From Alphaproteobacteria bacterium (GTDB taxonomy: Bacteria > Pseudomonadota > Alphaproteobacteria > UBA2966 > CAIVPW01), in the NCBI GenBank assembly GCA_947481575.1, contig CANKGV010000001.1, positions 124,001 to 188,000 on the forward strand: 64,000 nucleotides of DNA, read 5' to 3'. Position 1 is the stretch's first letter, and each line of letters starts with the position of its first letter. The notes under the pieces are model-generated. The model made no database searches, was not told the DNA's origin, and was given only the letters and a program-made list of their open reading frames with translations. This document shows positions 43,687 through 53,788 of the stretch, piece by piece. The position numbers and the translations under genes were made by a program.

Positions 43687-45009
43687 ATGAAACTCAGCGC
43701 GAGCCGCGCGGCCAAGCTCGAAGGCACGGTATCGGTGCCGGGCGACAAGTCGGTTTCCCACCGCGCCCTGATCCTGGGGGCGCTGGCGGCCGGCACCACC
43801 AACATCCGCGGCCTGCTTGAGGGCGACGACGTCCTGTGCACCAAGGACGCGCTGGCCGCCATGGGCGCCAAATTCACCCGTACCGGCGAAGGCGCTTGGC
43901 GCGCCGAGGGGCGCGGCGTGGGGGGTCTGAGCGAGCCGACCCAGGTGCTGGACCTGGGCAACTCCGGCACCGGCACGCGCCTGCTGATGGGCGTGGTCGC
44001 AGTGCACGCGTTCACCAGTTTCTTTTCCGGCGACGCCTCGCTGAATTCCCGGCCGATGCGGCGGGTGAGCGATCCGCTGCGCAAGATGGGCGCGCAGATC
44101 GTGGCGCGGTCCGGCGACCGGCTGCCCTTGGCGGTGATCGGCACGCCGGAGCCGGTGCCGATCAGCTATACGCTCCCCGTGCCTTCTGCCCAGGTGAAAT
44201 CGGCGATTCTGTTGGCGGGCCTGGGCGCGCCGGGCGAAACCACGGTGATCGAACCGGAACCCACCCGCGACCACACCGAGCGCATGCTGACCCGGTTCGG
44301 CGCCAAAGTCCGTGTAACGCCGGAAGGCAAAGGCCGCCGCATCACCATTACCGGCCAGCCGGAACTGGTGCCGGGCAACATTCATGTGCCTGGCGATCCG
44401 TCATCGGCGGCATTCGTGATGGTGGCGGCGCTGCTGGTGCCCGGGTCGGACGTGCGGATCCTGGGCGTGGGCACCAATCCACTGCGCACCGGCCTGTTCG
44501 ACTGCCTGCGCGAAATGGGCGCCGACCTGACCATCGAGAACCTGCGCGAGCAGGAGGGCGAGCCCCTGGCCGATCTGCGCGTGCGCGGCAGCAACCTGCG
44601 CGCCATCGACGTGCCGCCGGAGCGGGCGCCGTCGATGATCGACGAGTATCCGATCCTGGCGGTGGCGGCAGCAGCCGCCAAAGGCACGACCCGCATGACC
44701 GGACTGGCGGAGCTAAAGGTTAAGGAAAGCGACCGGCTGTCCGCCATTTCGCGCGGCCTGACGGCGTGCGGCGTGAAGTTCACCGAAATGGCGGACGGCT
44801 TGGCGATCGAAGGCTGCAACGGCCCCGCGCCGGGCGGCGGATTGGTCGACGCCAAGCTGGATCACCGCATCGCGATGGCGTTCCTGGTGCTGGGCCTAGC
44901 GGCGAAAGCCCCGGTGACGGTGGACGGCGCCGAAACCATCACCACCAGCTTCCCGGGGTTCACCGACCTGATGGGCAAGCTCGGCGCACCGATTCAGACC
45001 CTGGGATGA
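43687..45009 (+). CDS. aroA: 3-phosphoshikimate 1-carboxyvinyltransferase (EPSP synthase)
   Basis: 440 residues from ATG 43687. PEP/S3P-binding motifs are [18 protein letters not shown] and [15 protein letters not shown], with [17 protein letters not shown] and the later [12 protein letters not shown]. The motifs follow the class II pattern (related to the CP4 clade) rather than the enterobacterial one. It makes EPSP in the shikimate pathway. It overlaps cmk by 4 bp (ATGA), and the trp genes downstream use its product pathway. Confidence 0.96.
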   Translation: MKLSASRAAKLEGTVSVPGDKSVSHRALILGALAAGTTNIRGLLEGDDVLCTKDALAAMGAKFTRTGEGAWRAEGRGVGGLSEPTQVLDLGNSGTGTRLLMGVVAVHAFTSFFSGDASLNSRPMRRVSDPLRKMGAQIVARSGDRLPLAVIGTPEPVPISYTLPVPSAQVKSAILLAGLGAPGETTVIEPEPTRDHTERMLTRFGAKVRVTPEGKGRRITITGQPELVPGNIHVPGDPSSAAFVMVAALLVPGSDVRILGVGTNPLRTGLFDCLREMGADLTIENLREQEGEPLADLRVRGSNLRAIDVPPERAPSMIDEYPILAVAAAAAKGTTRMTGLAELKVKESDRLSAISRGLTACGVKFTEMADGLAIEGCNGPAPGGGLVDAKLDHRIAMAFLVLGLAAKAPVTVDGAETITTSFPGFTDLMGKLGAPIQTLG

Positions 45010-45647
45010 TCGTCGCTGTCGACGGCCCGGCCGCGGCGGGCAAAGGCACCCTGGCGCGCCGGTTGGCGGCACACTTCGGCTTGGCCTACCTAGACACCGG
45101 GTCGCTGTACCGCGCGGTGGGGCTGCGGGTGCTGCGGGCCGGCGCCAACCCGGACGACACGGTTGCGGCCGAGGCGGCCGCGCGGGGGCTGACCCCCGCC
45201 GATTTGACCGATCCCGAACTGCGCGCCGAGGCCACGGGCGCCGTGGCCTCCAAAGTTGCCGCCCAGCCGGCGGTGCGCGCCGCCCTGTTGCAGTTCCAGC
45301 GCGATTTCGCCCGGAATCCCCCTGCCGGCGCCAAAGGAGCGGTTTTGGACGGGCGCGACATCGGCACCGTGGTGATCCCCGACGCCGACCGAAAACTTTT
45401 CGTGACCGCATCGCCAGAGGAGCGCGCTCGCAGGCGTTGGGCCGAGTTGGGGGCTAAGGCACCACCCCTAGCGGAGGTGGAACGGACCATGGCTGAACGC
45501 GACCGCCGCGACCAAGAACGAGCCGCGGCGCCGCTGAAACCGGCGCCGGACGCGTTCTTGCTAGATACCAGCGATTTGGATATAGACGCAGCGTTCGCGG
45601 CCGCGAAAGCGTACATTTCCGGCGCAAATACGTCAGGAACGAACTGA
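45006..45647 (+). CDS. cmk: Cytidylate kinase
   Basis: 213 residues. The P-loop [20 protein letters not shown] is at the N-terminus, with [11 protein letters not shown] and the CMP-kinase motif [15 protein letters not shown], then [16 protein letters not shown]. It phosphorylates CMP and dCMP. The order aroA-cmk-rpsA is conserved in proteobacteria. Translation is probably coupled to aroA through ATGA. Confidence 0.96.
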   Translation: MIVAVDGPAAAGKGTLARRLAAHFGLAYLDTGSLYRAVGLRVLRAGANPDDTVAAEAAARGLTPADLTDPELRAEATGAVASKVAAQPAVRAALLQFQRDFARNPPAGAKGAVLDGRDIGTVVIPDADRKLFVTASPEERARRRWAELGAKAPPLAEVERTMAERDRRDQERAAAPLKPAPDAFLLDTSDLDIDAAFAAAKAYISGANTSGTN

Positions 45648-45759
45648 CACCACGGTGCTGCGCCGCGCGTCTGCGGAGCGGTGGCATCCCGAGGTTAGGC
45701 TCGTCCGGCGTTTGGCTCACTCCAACCAAGTACGCACCGAAGGACCTTCGCAAAGCCAC

Positions 45760-47574
45760 ATGACTGCAACCGCCAAGACTGCCCCCACCCCCAGCGCCGC
45801 CCCCAAGTTCACCGAGAGTTTCGCCGACCTGTTGAAGGAGGTTTACACCTCCGACCACGGAGTCGAAGGCACCGTAGTGCGGGGCACGATCGTCGCCATC
45901 GAGAATGATCTGGCGGTCATCGACGTAGGTCTGAAATCCGAAGGCCGCATCGCGGTCAAAGAATTCTCCGAGCGCGGCAAGGCGCCGGAAATCAAAGTCG
46001 GCGACACCGTCGAGGTGTTCCTCGAGCGCATGGAAAACAACTACGGCGAAGCCGTGTTGTCGCGCGAGAAGGCCCGCCGCGAAGAGTCGTGGACTGAGCT
46101 GGAAAAGTCGTTCAAGGCCAACAAGCGCGTCACCGGCGTGATCTTCGGGCGCGTGAAGGGCGGTTTCACCGTCGATCTTTCGGGCGCCGTGGCGTTCCTG
46201 CCGGGCAGCCAGGTCGACGTGCGCCCGGTGCGCGACATTTCGCACCTCATGGGCTCCGACCAGTGGTTCCAGATCCTCAAGATGGATCGCCGCCGCGGCA
46301 ACATCGTCGTGTCGCGCCGCGCGGTGCTCGAAGAGACCCGCGCCGAAGCGCGCCAGGAACTGATCGCCAACCTGTCGGAAGGCCAAGTGCTGGACGGCGT
46401 GGTCAAGAACATCACCGACTACGGTGCGTTCGTTGACCTGGGCGGCATCGACGGCCTGCTGCACGTGACCGACATGGCATGGCGCCGCGTCAACCACCCG
46501 TCCGAGGTGGTGAACATCGGCGACACCGTGAAGGTGCAGGTTATCCGCGTGAACCCGGAAACCCAGCGCATCAGCCTCGGCATGAAGCAGCTGGAAGCCG
46601 ATCCGTGGGATGGCGTGGAAGCCAAGTACCCGTCGGGCGCACGCTTCCGCGGCCGCGTGACCAACATCACCGACTACGGCGCGTTCGTGGAACTGGAACC
46701 GGGCGTCGAAGGCCTGGTCCACGTTTCCGAAATGAGCTGGACCAAGAAGAACGTCCACCCGGGCAAGATCGTGTCCACCAGCCAGGAAATCGAAGTGATG
46801 GTCCTGGACGTGGACCCGAACCGCCGCCGCGTGTCCTTGGGCATCAAGCAGTGCACCGAGAATCCGTGGCAGTCGTTCAAGGACAAGAACCCGGCCGGTA
46901 CGATCATCAAGGGCGAACTCAAGAGCATCACCGAGTTCGGCCTGTTCATCGGCTTGGACGGGGGCGTCGATGGCATGGTCCACCTGTCGGACCTGTCGTG
47001 GGACAAGCCGGGCGAAGCGGCGATCGCCGAGTACAAGAAGGGCGACATGGTCGAGGCGAAAGTCGTCGACGTGGACGTCGAAAAGGAACGCATCAGCCTG
47101 GGCATCAAGCAGCTGCGGGAAGATCCGTACGCCCGCGCCGCCAGCACCCACAACAAGGGCGACACCGTCACCTGCACGATCGCTTCCGTGGAAACGGCCG
47201 GCCTCAACGTCACGTTCGGCGAGGGCCTGACCGCCTTCATCCGCAAGGGCGACCTGGCGCGCGAGCGTTCGGAACAGCGTCCGGAGCGGTTTGCCGTGGG
47301 CGATAAGGTCGACGCGATGATCACCTCGATCGACCCCGACACGCGCAAGTTCTCGCTGTCGGTGAAGGCCCTGGAGATCTCCGACGACAAGGCCGCCATG
47401 GCCCAGTTCGGCTCTTCCGACTCGGGCGCAAGCTTGGGTGACATTCTCGGCGCGGCCATGAAGGCCAAGAACGAGGACGGCACCGCCAAGCGGAAGACCA
47501 AGAAGGACGACGACGAGCCCAAGGCCAAGAAGGCCAAGTCGAAGAAGAAGGACGACGACGAGGACGAGGAGTAA
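45760..47574 (+). CDS. rpsA: 30S ribosomal protein S1 with long Lys/Asp tail
   Basis: 604 residues, about 40 more than usual. Six S1 domains lie at roughly 37-102, 120-186, 207-275, 293-363, 380-450 and 466-536 (repeats of ITDYGAFVDLGGIDGLLHVTD type). The tail (570-604) is a run of Lys, Asp and Glu. S1 brings mRNA to the 30S subunit. The nearest purine-rich AAGGA (45740-45744) is 15 bases from the ATG and sits inside a CGAAGG-A-CCTTCG dyad, so initiation may not use a normal SD, as in E. coli rpsA. Confidence 0.97.
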   Translation: MTATAKTAPTPSAAPKFTESFADLLKEVYTSDHGVEGTVVRGTIVAIENDLAVIDVGLKSEGRIAVKEFSERGKAPEIKVGDTVEVFLERMENNYGEAVLSREKARREESWTELEKSFKANKRVTGVIFGRVKGGFTVDLSGAVAFLPGSQVDVRPVRDISHLMGSDQWFQILKMDRRRGNIVVSRRAVLEETRAEARQELIANLSEGQVLDGVVKNITDYGAFVDLGGIDGLLHVTDMAWRRVNHPSEVVNIGDTVKVQVIRVNPETQRISLGMKQLEADPWDGVEAKYPSGARFRGRVTNITDYGAFVELEPGVEGLVHVSEMSWTKKNVHPGKIVSTSQEIEVMVLDVDPNRRRVSLGIKQCTENPWQSFKDKNPAGTIIKGELKSITEFGLFIGLDGGVDGMVHLSDLSWDKPGEAAIAEYKKGDMVEAKVVDVDVEKERISLGIKQLREDPYARAASTHNKGDTVTCTIASVETAGLNVTFGEGLTAFIRKGDLARERSEQRPERFAVGDKVDAMITSIDPDTRKFSLSVKALEISDDKAAMAQFGSSDSGASLGDILGAAMKAKNEDGTAKRKTKKDDDEPKAKKAKSKKKDDDEDEE

Positions 47575-47584
47575 CGGGGTCCGA

Positions 47585-47599
47585 GACCGGGCCCCGGTC
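47585..47599. terminator. GC dyad between rpsA and sppA
   Basis: GACCGGG-C-CCCGGTC lies 10 bp after the rpsA stop. There is no U tract. It may stabilise the rpsA 3' end or cause partial termination before sppA. Confidence 0.35.
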
Positions 47600-47619
47600 C
47601 TCCGCTAGACTGACGAGGC

Positions 47620-48528
47620 ATGTCGCTCGACGCTGATGCCATCGTCGACCGCCGGCGCCTAAAGCGCCGCCTCGTGGTCTGGCGCCTAGCCGCGATCGTA
47701 GTCGCGGTCGGGCTCGTGGGCGCCCTGGTGTGGCGCCAAGGCGGCGTGACGGTCGGCTCGCACGTCGCCGAACTCTCGATCACCGGCGTGATGCTGGACG
47801 ACCAGGACCGCCTGGACGCACTCGCCCGCATCGCCACCGACCGCAGCGTCAAAGCGCTGATCCTGCGCATCGACAGCCCGGGCGGGGCCGTCGTGGCGGG
47901 CGAGAACCTGTACAACGCCGTACGCGCCGTCGCGGCCGAGAAGCCGGTGGTGGCGCTGATCGAGGGCGTCGGCGCTTCGGCCGGCTACCTGGTCGCACTC
48001 GCCGCCGACCGGATCTTCGCCCACGAGACTTCGGTGACCGGCTCGATCGGTGTGCTGGTGCAGACCGCCGACATTTCGCAGATGCTGACCAAGCTCGGCA
48101 TCACTGCGGATGCCATCAAGAGCTCGCCGCTCAAGGGCGAACCGAACCCCTTCACACCCGCCACGGCGGCGGCGCGGGCCGCCACCCAATCGGTGGTCGA
48201 CGATACCTATCGCTGGTTCGTGAATCTGCTCGTGGAGCGCCGCAAGCTGCCGCCCGCCACGGCCCTGCAACTGGCCGACGGACGCATCTTTACCGGCCGC
48301 CAAGCGGTGAGCCAGAACCTGATCGACGCCACCGGCGGCCTGGTCGAGGCCCGCACTTGGTTGCAGGAAACCAAGGACGTGGCGCGCTCGCTGCCGGTCT
48401 CCAAGGTGACCCCCAGCCGTGGCCTGAGCCCTTTCAATCTGGCCGGTTTCGCCAGAAAAACGTTGCTATCAGAGACACTTACCGTTGACGGGCTGGTATC
48501 ACTCTGGCAACCTGAGACGCTTCGGTAA
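47620..48528 (+). CDS. sppA: Signal peptide peptidase SppA, short (36-kDa-type) form
   Basis: 302 residues with one N-terminal transmembrane anchor (~20-38). The Clp-like serine-protease fold shows [20 protein letters not shown], the catalytic Ser120 in [11 protein letters not shown] and the catalytic Lys172 in [11 protein letters not shown]. It degrades cleaved signal peptides in the membrane. It sits between rpsA and ihfB. Confidence 0.94.
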   Translation: MSLDADAIVDRRRLKRRLVVWRLAAIVVAVGLVGALVWRQGGVTVGSHVAELSITGVMLDDQDRLDALARIATDRSVKALILRIDSPGGAVVAGENLYNAVRAVAAEKPVVALIEGVGASAGYLVALAADRIFAHETSVTGSIGVLVQTADISQMLTKLGITADAIKSSPLKGEPNPFTPATAAARAATQSVVDDTYRWFVNLLVERRKLPPATALQLADGRIFTGRQAVSQNLIDATGGLVEARTWLQETKDVARSLPVSKVTPSRGLSPFNLAGFARKTLLSETLTVDGLVSLWQPETLR

Positions 48529-48571
48529 GGGGTCTGGCGGGACCGCTTCCGGGCATCGGGAGCCAACGGCA

Positions 48572-48877
48572 ATGGTCAAGTCGGAGCTGATCGCGCGCCT
48601 CGCGGAACGCAATCCGCACCTGTACCAGCGCGACATCGAACGCATCGTCACCACCGTGTTCGAGCAAATTTCGGGGGCATTGGCCCGCGGCGACCGCGTT
48701 GAGTTGCGCGGTTTCGGCGCCTATTCGGTGAAGCGCCGGGCTTCGCGCCAAGCGCGCAACCCCCGTACCGGCGAGGCGGTGCACGTGAGCGAGAAGCACG
48801 TGCCGTTCTTCAAGACCGGCAAGGAACTGCGTCAGCGCCTCAACGGCGGCACTGACGTCGGCGACTCCGAGGATTAG
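48572..48877 (+). CDS. ihfB: Integration host factor beta subunit
   Basis: 101 residues from ATG 48572. [23 protein letters not shown], the [15 protein letters not shown] beta ribbon and [10 protein letters not shown] arm are standard for IhfB. It bends DNA as a heterodimer with IhfA and helps sigma-54 promoters and recombination. The order rpsA-(sppA)-ihfB-lapA-pyrF is conserved. Confidence 0.95.
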   Translation: MVKSELIARLAERNPHLYQRDIERIVTTVFEQISGALARGDRVELRGFGAYSVKRRASRQARNPRTGEAVHVSEKHVPFFKTGKELRQRLNGGTDVGDSED

Positions 48878-48941
48878 CCCGGTGCGCCGCATCCCCACCG
48901 ATTGGGGACAGCGGCGCCGCGGCGATTTGGGGCGTTAGCCC

Positions 48942-49265
48942 ATGCGCATCGTATTCTGGGTCTTGGTGATCGCGCTGGCCGCGGTGGTCGCGGTATTCGC
49001 GATCGATAACCGCGCGCTGACCACTGTCGAATTCGCGCCCCTGCCCTATCTCATCGAGATGCCGCTGTTCCTGGTGATCCTGGGATCGATGTTCGTTGGC
49101 TTGCTGATCGGTGGCGCGGCCGCGTGGTTGGCCCAGGGCCGCTGGCGCCGCAAGGCGCGCGAACTGGCCCGCCGCGACCGCCAACGGGAAGCCGAAATGA
49201 CCGCCTTGAAAGCCCGCGCCACTGCACCGGCACCCGCCGGCGCCCCGCGCCTGGGAGCAAGCTGA
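48942..49265 (+). CDS. lapA: LapA (DUF1049) inner-membrane protein
   Basis: 107 residues. Two transmembrane helices (~4-21 and ~41-65, the second ending LLIGGAAAWLAQG) are followed by a basic coiled-coil tail (RRKARELARRDRQREAEMTALKA). In E. coli, LapA works with LapB on LPS synthesis control (LpxC turnover); lapB is not adjacent here. Its TGA overlaps the pyrF ATG by one base. Confidence 0.88.
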   Translation: MRIVFWVLVIALAAVVAVFAIDNRALTTVEFAPLPYLIEMPLFLVILGSMFVGLLIGGAAAWLAQGRWRRKARELARRDRQREAEMTALKARATAPAPAGAPRLGAS

Positions 49266-49975
49266 TGACCGCCAACCCGATCTTCTGCGCGCTCGATACA
49301 CCCGAACTGAGCCGCGCCGAGCGGCTGACGCGCGCGCTGGCCGGTGCGGTCGGCGGCGTAAAGGTTGGGCTGGAGTTCTTTACCGCCCAGGGCCGCGAAG
49401 GCGTGCGGGCGATCACCGCGCTGGGACTGCCGGTGTTCCTCGATCTGAAGTTCCACGACATCCCCAACACGGTGGCGCAGGCGACGGCGGCGGCGGCAGA
49501 ACTGGGCGTGGATATGCTGACGGTTCACGCCAGCGGCGGCGGGGCCATGTTGACTGCCGCCACCCACGCGGCGTGCGACGCCCGCAAGCGCCCGCGGATA
49601 CTGGCCGTGACCGTGCTGACCAGCTTGGCCGAGAGCGATCTGGCGGATATCGGCGTCGGCGGTACCCCCGTGGACCAAGTCCGCCGCTTGGCCGCGCTCG
49701 CGCACAAGGCCGGTTGCGACGGTGTGGTGTGTTCCCCCAACGAGGTGGAAGTCTTGCGCGCCGACCGGGGCCGCGACTTCCTGCTGGTGGTGCCCGGCAT
49801 CCGCCCGGCCGGCGCCGACGCGGGCGACCAGAAGCGCACCGGTACGCCGGCCGAAACGATGCAGCGCGGCGCGAGCTATCTGGTAGTGGGCCGTCCGATC
49901 ACGACTGCAGCCGATCCGCGGTTTGCGGCGTTGGCGATCGCCGCGGAGGCCGGCGCGCCGGTGCCCCAGGCGTGA
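49265..49975 (+). CDS. pyrF: Orotidine 5'-phosphate decarboxylase
   Basis: 236 residues. The catalytic Lys-Asp network lies in VFLDLKFHDIPNTV and the phosphate-binding end in QRGASYLVVGRPIT; IRPAGADAGDQKRTGTP is the mobile loop. It makes UMP from OMP. Its TGA overlaps the GTG start of trpF, and lapA overlaps its ATG, so the run is translationally coupled. Confidence 0.96.
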   Translation: MTANPIFCALDTPELSRAERLTRALAGAVGGVKVGLEFFTAQGREGVRAITALGLPVFLDLKFHDIPNTVAQATAAAAELGVDMLTVHASGGGAMLTAATHAACDARKRPRILAVTVLTSLAESDLADIGVGGTPVDQVRRLAALAHKAGCDGVVCSPNEVEVLRADRGRDFLLVVPGIRPAGADAGDQKRTGTPAETMQRGASYLVVGRPITTAADPRFAALAIAAEAGAPVPQA

Positions 49976-50649
49976 CCGTCACCGCCAAGATTTGCGGAAT
50001 CAATTCTGCCGCCGCGCTGGATGCTGCCGTTGGCGGCGGCGCGGCCATGGTGGGGTTCGTGTTCTTCCCCCGCTCGCCGCGCTACGTGACCTTGGCGCAG
50101 GCGGCCGAACTGGCGGCGCGAGCGCCATCACCCGTGAAACGGGTGGCGGTGCTGGTGGACCCGACCGACGCGCAATTGGACGAACTGCTGGCGGCGGTGC
50201 CGATCGAGGTGCTGCAGCTGCACGGCAACGAAACGCCGGAGCGAGTGGCGTCCATTGCGCGGCGCACCAAGCGCGTGGCGATGAAGGCGATTGCGGTCGA
50301 AACCGCCGCTGATTTGGATGCGGCCCGGGCCTTTGAGCCGGTGGCCGAGTGGTTGCTGTTCGACGCCAAACCGCCTAAAAGCTTGGCCTCTGCGCTCCCC
50401 GGGGGGAATGCAATAGCGTTCGATTGGACCCTGTTGCGGGGCCGCATCGTGTCACGGCCGTGGGTCCTGTCCGGCGGATTGACGCCCGAAAATGTCGCGG
50501 GCGCCATCGCCGCGTCGGGCGCGGCAGTAGTGGATGTGTCGTCTGGAGTTGAGGACCGGCCCGGCATGAAGAGCCCTGCGCGCATTCGCGCATTTCTTGC
50601 TGCCGTGCAGTCAGCCGGCGCGCCTGCCGCGCGGAAAGCCCACGCATGA
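49972..50649 (+). CDS. trpF: Phosphoribosylanthranilate isomerase
   Basis: 225 residues, GTG start overlapping the pyrF stop. The TIM barrel has [14 protein letters not shown] at strand 1 (catalytic Cys), [30 protein letters not shown] (catalytic Asp) and the phosphate-binding [10 protein letters not shown] with VDVSSGVE. It performs an Amadori rearrangement in tryptophan synthesis. Overlaps trpB by 4 bp. Confidence 0.95.
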   Translation: MTVTAKICGINSAAALDAAVGGGAAMVGFVFFPRSPRYVTLAQAAELAARAPSPVKRVAVLVDPTDAQLDELLAAVPIEVLQLHGNETPERVASIARRTKRVAMKAIAVETAADLDAARAFEPVAEWLLFDAKPPKSLASALPGGNAIAFDWTLLRGRIVSRPWVLSGGLTPENVAGAIAASGAAVVDVSSGVEDRPGMKSPARIRAFLAAVQSAGAPAARKAHA

Positions 50650-51860
50650 ACAGCATTCCCAATTCGTTCAAGGCCGGCCCGGACGAGCGCGGGCACTTCG
50701 GCATTTTCGGCGGACGGTTCGTTGCCGAGACGCTGATGCCGCTGATCCTGGAGCTGGAGCAGGCCTACAAGGACGCCAAGGCCGATCCGAAGTTCCAGGC
50801 CGAGATCGACCGCCTGAACAAGGACTATATCGGCCGCCCGAGCCCGCTGTATTACGCCGATCGCATGACCAAGCGCCTCGGCGGCGCGAAGGTCTACTTC
50901 AAGCGTGACGAGCTGAACCACACCGGCGCGCACAAGATCAACAACTGCATCGGCCAGATCCTGCTGGCCAACCGCATGGGCCGCAAACGCATCATCGCGG
51001 AAACCGGCGCCGGTCAGCACGGCGTGGCGACCGCGACGGTCGCTGCCCTGTTCGGACTGCCGTGCACGATCTACATGGGCGCCACCGACGTCGAGCGCCA
51101 GCAGCCCAACGTGTTCCGCATGAAGTTGCTGGGCGCGGAAGTGAAGCCGGTGACGTCCGGCTCGCAGACGCTGAAAGACGCCATGAACGAGGCGTTGCGC
51201 GACTGGGTCACCAACGTGCACGACACGTACTACATCATCGGCACTGTGGCGGGCCCGCACCCGTATCCGGAGATGGTGCGCGACTTCCAATCGGTGATCG
51301 GCAAGGAAGCCCGCGCCCAGATGCTGGAAGCGGAAGGCCGCGCACCGGACAGCTTGGTGGCGTGCATCGGCGGCGGGTCCAACGCGATGGGCCTGTTCTA
51401 TGAGTTCCTCGACGACAAGGACATCAAGATCTACGGCGTCGAAGCCGGCGGTCATGGTGTGGAAACCGGCCAACATGCCGCGTCGCTGACCGCGGGGCGC
51501 CCGGGCATTCTGCACGGCAACCGCACGTATTTGCTGCAAGACGCCGATGGCCAGATCACCGAGGCGCATTCGATTTCCGCGGGGCTCGACTACCCCGGCG
51601 TCGGGCCCGAGCACGCGTGGCTGAGGGACGCGGGCCGGGTGAACTACGTTTCGATAACAGACCGCGAAGCGCTGGACGCGTTCCAGTTGTGCGCGCGGCT
51701 GGAAGGCATTCTGCCGGCGCTGGAGCCAAGCCATGCGCTTGGCTACGTGACCAAGCTGGCGCCGACCCTGCCGAAGGACCACATCCTGCTGATGAACCTG
51801 TGCGGGCGCGGCGACAAAGACATCTTCACGATCGCCAAGGCATTGGGGCAAAACCTGTGA
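50646..51860 (+). CDS. trpB: Tryptophan synthase beta chain
   Basis: 404 residues, standard TrpB1. The PLP lysine is in [18 protein letters not shown], with [13 protein letters not shown] and the phosphate-binding [12 protein letters not shown]. It condenses indole and serine. The start overlaps trpF and the stop overlaps the GTG of trpA, so subunit stoichiometry is set by coupled translation. Confidence 0.98.
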   Translation: MNSIPNSFKAGPDERGHFGIFGGRFVAETLMPLILELEQAYKDAKADPKFQAEIDRLNKDYIGRPSPLYYADRMTKRLGGAKVYFKRDELNHTGAHKINNCIGQILLANRMGRKRIIAETGAGQHGVATATVAALFGLPCTIYMGATDVERQQPNVFRMKLLGAEVKPVTSGSQTLKDAMNEALRDWVTNVHDTYYIIGTVAGPHPYPEMVRDFQSVIGKEARAQMLEAEGRAPDSLVACIGGGSNAMGLFYEFLDDKDIKIYGVEAGGHGVETGQHAASLTAGRPGILHGNRTYLLQDADGQITEAHSISAGLDYPGVGPEHAWLRDAGRVNYVSITDREALDAFQLCARLEGILPALEPSHALGYVTKLAPTLPKDHILLMNLCGRGDKDIFTIAKALGQNL

Positions 51861-52792
51861 ACACGCCCGCGCCACCGGGCCACCCGGGCCAGCATCCCGA
51901 AGCCGCGCCGCGCCGCCCGCGCGAGCGCAGCGATGCCAAGGTGGGTGCGGCGCGCATCGCGCAGCGATTCGCCGACCTGAAGGCGGAGCAGCGGGCCGGG
52001 CTGATCACGTTCATCACGGCGGGCGATCCGGATATCGATACCTCGCGCGAGATTCTAAAGGCGTTGCCGGCGGCGGGCGCCGACCTGATCGAACTCGGCA
52101 TGCCGTTCACCGATCCGATGGCCGACGGGCCGGCGATTCAGAAGGCGAACCTGCGCGCGTTGAAGTCCGGCGCGACGGTGGCCAAGACGCTTGCGCTGGT
52201 GCGTTCGTTCCGCGAGACCGACACCACCACGCCGCTGCTGCTGATGGGCTACTACAACCCGATCTATGCGTACGGCGTGCACCACTTCCTTTCGGACGCG
52301 GTGGCCGCCGGCGTGGATGGCCTGATCGCCGTCGACATTCCGCCCGAGGAAGACGACGAGTTGTGCCTGCCGGCGCTGCGCAATGGCATGAGCTTTGTGC
52401 GCCTGGCGACACCCACCACCGATGACCGGCGCCTGCCGCGGGTACTCGAGCACACTTCCGGGTTCGTTTATTACGTGTCGATGGCGGGGATCACCGGTGT
52501 CGGCAAGATCGACCCGGCCGATGTGGCCGCCCACGTGGCGCGGATTCGCAAGCAAACGCCGCTGCCGATTGCGGTCGGATTCGGCATTCGCACGGCCGAC
52601 CAGGCCGCCGCCATTGCGCGCGTGGCGGACGCGTGTGTGGTAGGCTCGGCGCTGGTAGACCGGATCGCCGAGGCCACGGCCGCAGGCGGCGGTTCTGCCA
52701 CGGTGGTGAACGCCGCGCGCGAGCTGACGTCGACCCTCGCCGAAGGCGTGCGCCGTGTGGTCAAGGCCGCGACAGATAAGGGGGCCCCATGA
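51857..52792 (+). CDS. trpA: Tryptophan synthase alpha chain with Pro/Arg-rich N-terminal extension
   Basis: 311 residues from GTG 51857. The family fold begins near residue 36 ([26 protein letters not shown]), so ~35 residues of Pro/Arg-rich sequence precede it; a later start would also be possible, but no other start overlaps trpB. Catalytic Glu is in [16 protein letters not shown] and Asp in [19 protein letters not shown] and [10 protein letters not shown] bind phosphate. It cleaves indole-glycerol phosphate to indole. Confidence 0.96.
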   Translation: MNTPAPPGHPGQHPEAAPRRPRERSDAKVGAARIAQRFADLKAEQRAGLITFITAGDPDIDTSREILKALPAAGADLIELGMPFTDPMADGPAIQKANLRALKSGATVAKTLALVRSFRETDTTTPLLLMGYYNPIYAYGVHHFLSDAVAAGVDGLIAVDIPPEEDDELCLPALRNGMSFVRLATPTTDDRRLPRVLEHTSGFVYYVSMAGITGVGKIDPADVAAHVARIRKQTPLPIAVGFGIRTADQAAAIARVADACVVGSALVDRIAEATAAGGGSATVVNAARELTSTLAEGVRRVVKAATDKGAP

Positions 52793-53733
52793 ACTGGCTC
52801 ACGAACTTCGTCCGTCCCACGCTGCAAAGCCTGGTCCGCAAGCGCGAGACCCCGGAGAACCTCTGGGAGAAGTGCCCCGGCTGCGAAAAAATGATTTTCC
52901 ACCGCGACCTGATCGCGAATCTGCATGTGTGCCCACACTGCGAGCACCATCTGCGGTTCGCCGCCAAGGATCGCCTGCGCAGCATGTACGACCGCGGCGA
53001 GTTCCAGCTGCTGACCGTGCCCGGCGTGCCCACCGATCCGCTCAAATTTCGCGACACCAAGCGCTATTCCGACCGCCTGAAGGAAAACCGCACGAAGACC
53101 GGCGACGATGATTCGATGCTGGTTGCGGCGGGCGCCATGGGCGGCATGAACGTGGTGACCGCGATCCAGAACTTCGCGTTCCTGGGCGGATCCCTCGGCA
53201 TGGCCGGCGGCGAAGGCATGATCACCGCCGCCAAGGCCGCCATCGACCGCAAGGCGCCGCTGCTGGCGATTTCCGCTTCGGGCGGAGCGCGCATGCAGGA
53301 AGGCATTTTGTCGCTGATGCAGATGCCGCGCACGACGCTGGCGCTGAGCATGGTGCGCGAAGCCGGGCTGCCGTACTTCGTGCTGCTGACCGATCCGACC
53401 ACCGGTGGCGTTGCGGCATCGTTCGCGATGCTGGGCGATGTTGCCATCGCCGAGCCGGGCGCGATGATCGCGTTCACCGGCCAGCGCGTGATCGAAAATA
53501 CCATCAAGGAAAAGTTGCCCGCCGGGTTCCAGACCGCCGAGTACCTCGTCGAGCACGGCATGATCGATTTGGTGGTGCACCGCCGCGACCTGCGCGACAC
53601 CCTGATCCGCCTATTCGACCTGCTGATGAACCGCGCGCGCAAGGCGGCGGCAGACGGCGAGTCGGTGGCAATTCCGCAGATCGGCTATGCCGGAGCCAAT
53701 GACGCCGAAGGCGTGAAGCGCGCCGCCGAGTAG
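52789..53733 (+). CDS. accD: Acetyl-CoA carboxylase carboxyltransferase beta subunit
   Basis: 314 residues, ATGA overlap with trpA. The N-terminal zinc ribbon has Cys29/Cys32 (CPGCEK) and Cys48/Cys51 (CPHCEH). The crotonase-like domain carries [16 protein letters not shown] and [19 protein letters not shown]. With AccA it transfers CO2 from carboxybiotin to acetyl-CoA, the first step of fatty-acid synthesis. trpFBA-accD-folC order is conserved. Confidence 0.97.
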   Translation: MNWLTNFVRPTLQSLVRKRETPENLWEKCPGCEKMIFHRDLIANLHVCPHCEHHLRFAAKDRLRSMYDRGEFQLLTVPGVPTDPLKFRDTKRYSDRLKENRTKTGDDDSMLVAAGAMGGMNVVTAIQNFAFLGGSLGMAGGEGMITAAKAAIDRKAPLLAISASGGARMQEGILSLMQMPRTTLALSMVREAGLPYFVLLTDPTTGGVAASFAMLGDVAIAEPGAMIAFTGQRVIENTIKEKLPAGFQTAEYLVEHGMIDLVVHRRDLRDTLIRLFDLLMNRARKAAADGESVAIPQIGYAGANDAEGVKRAAE

Positions 53734-53788
53734 GCGCTAGGGGCGGGTTAGCCCAGGCCGCGCCTGTAGTTCCGGACCCGCGAATCCC

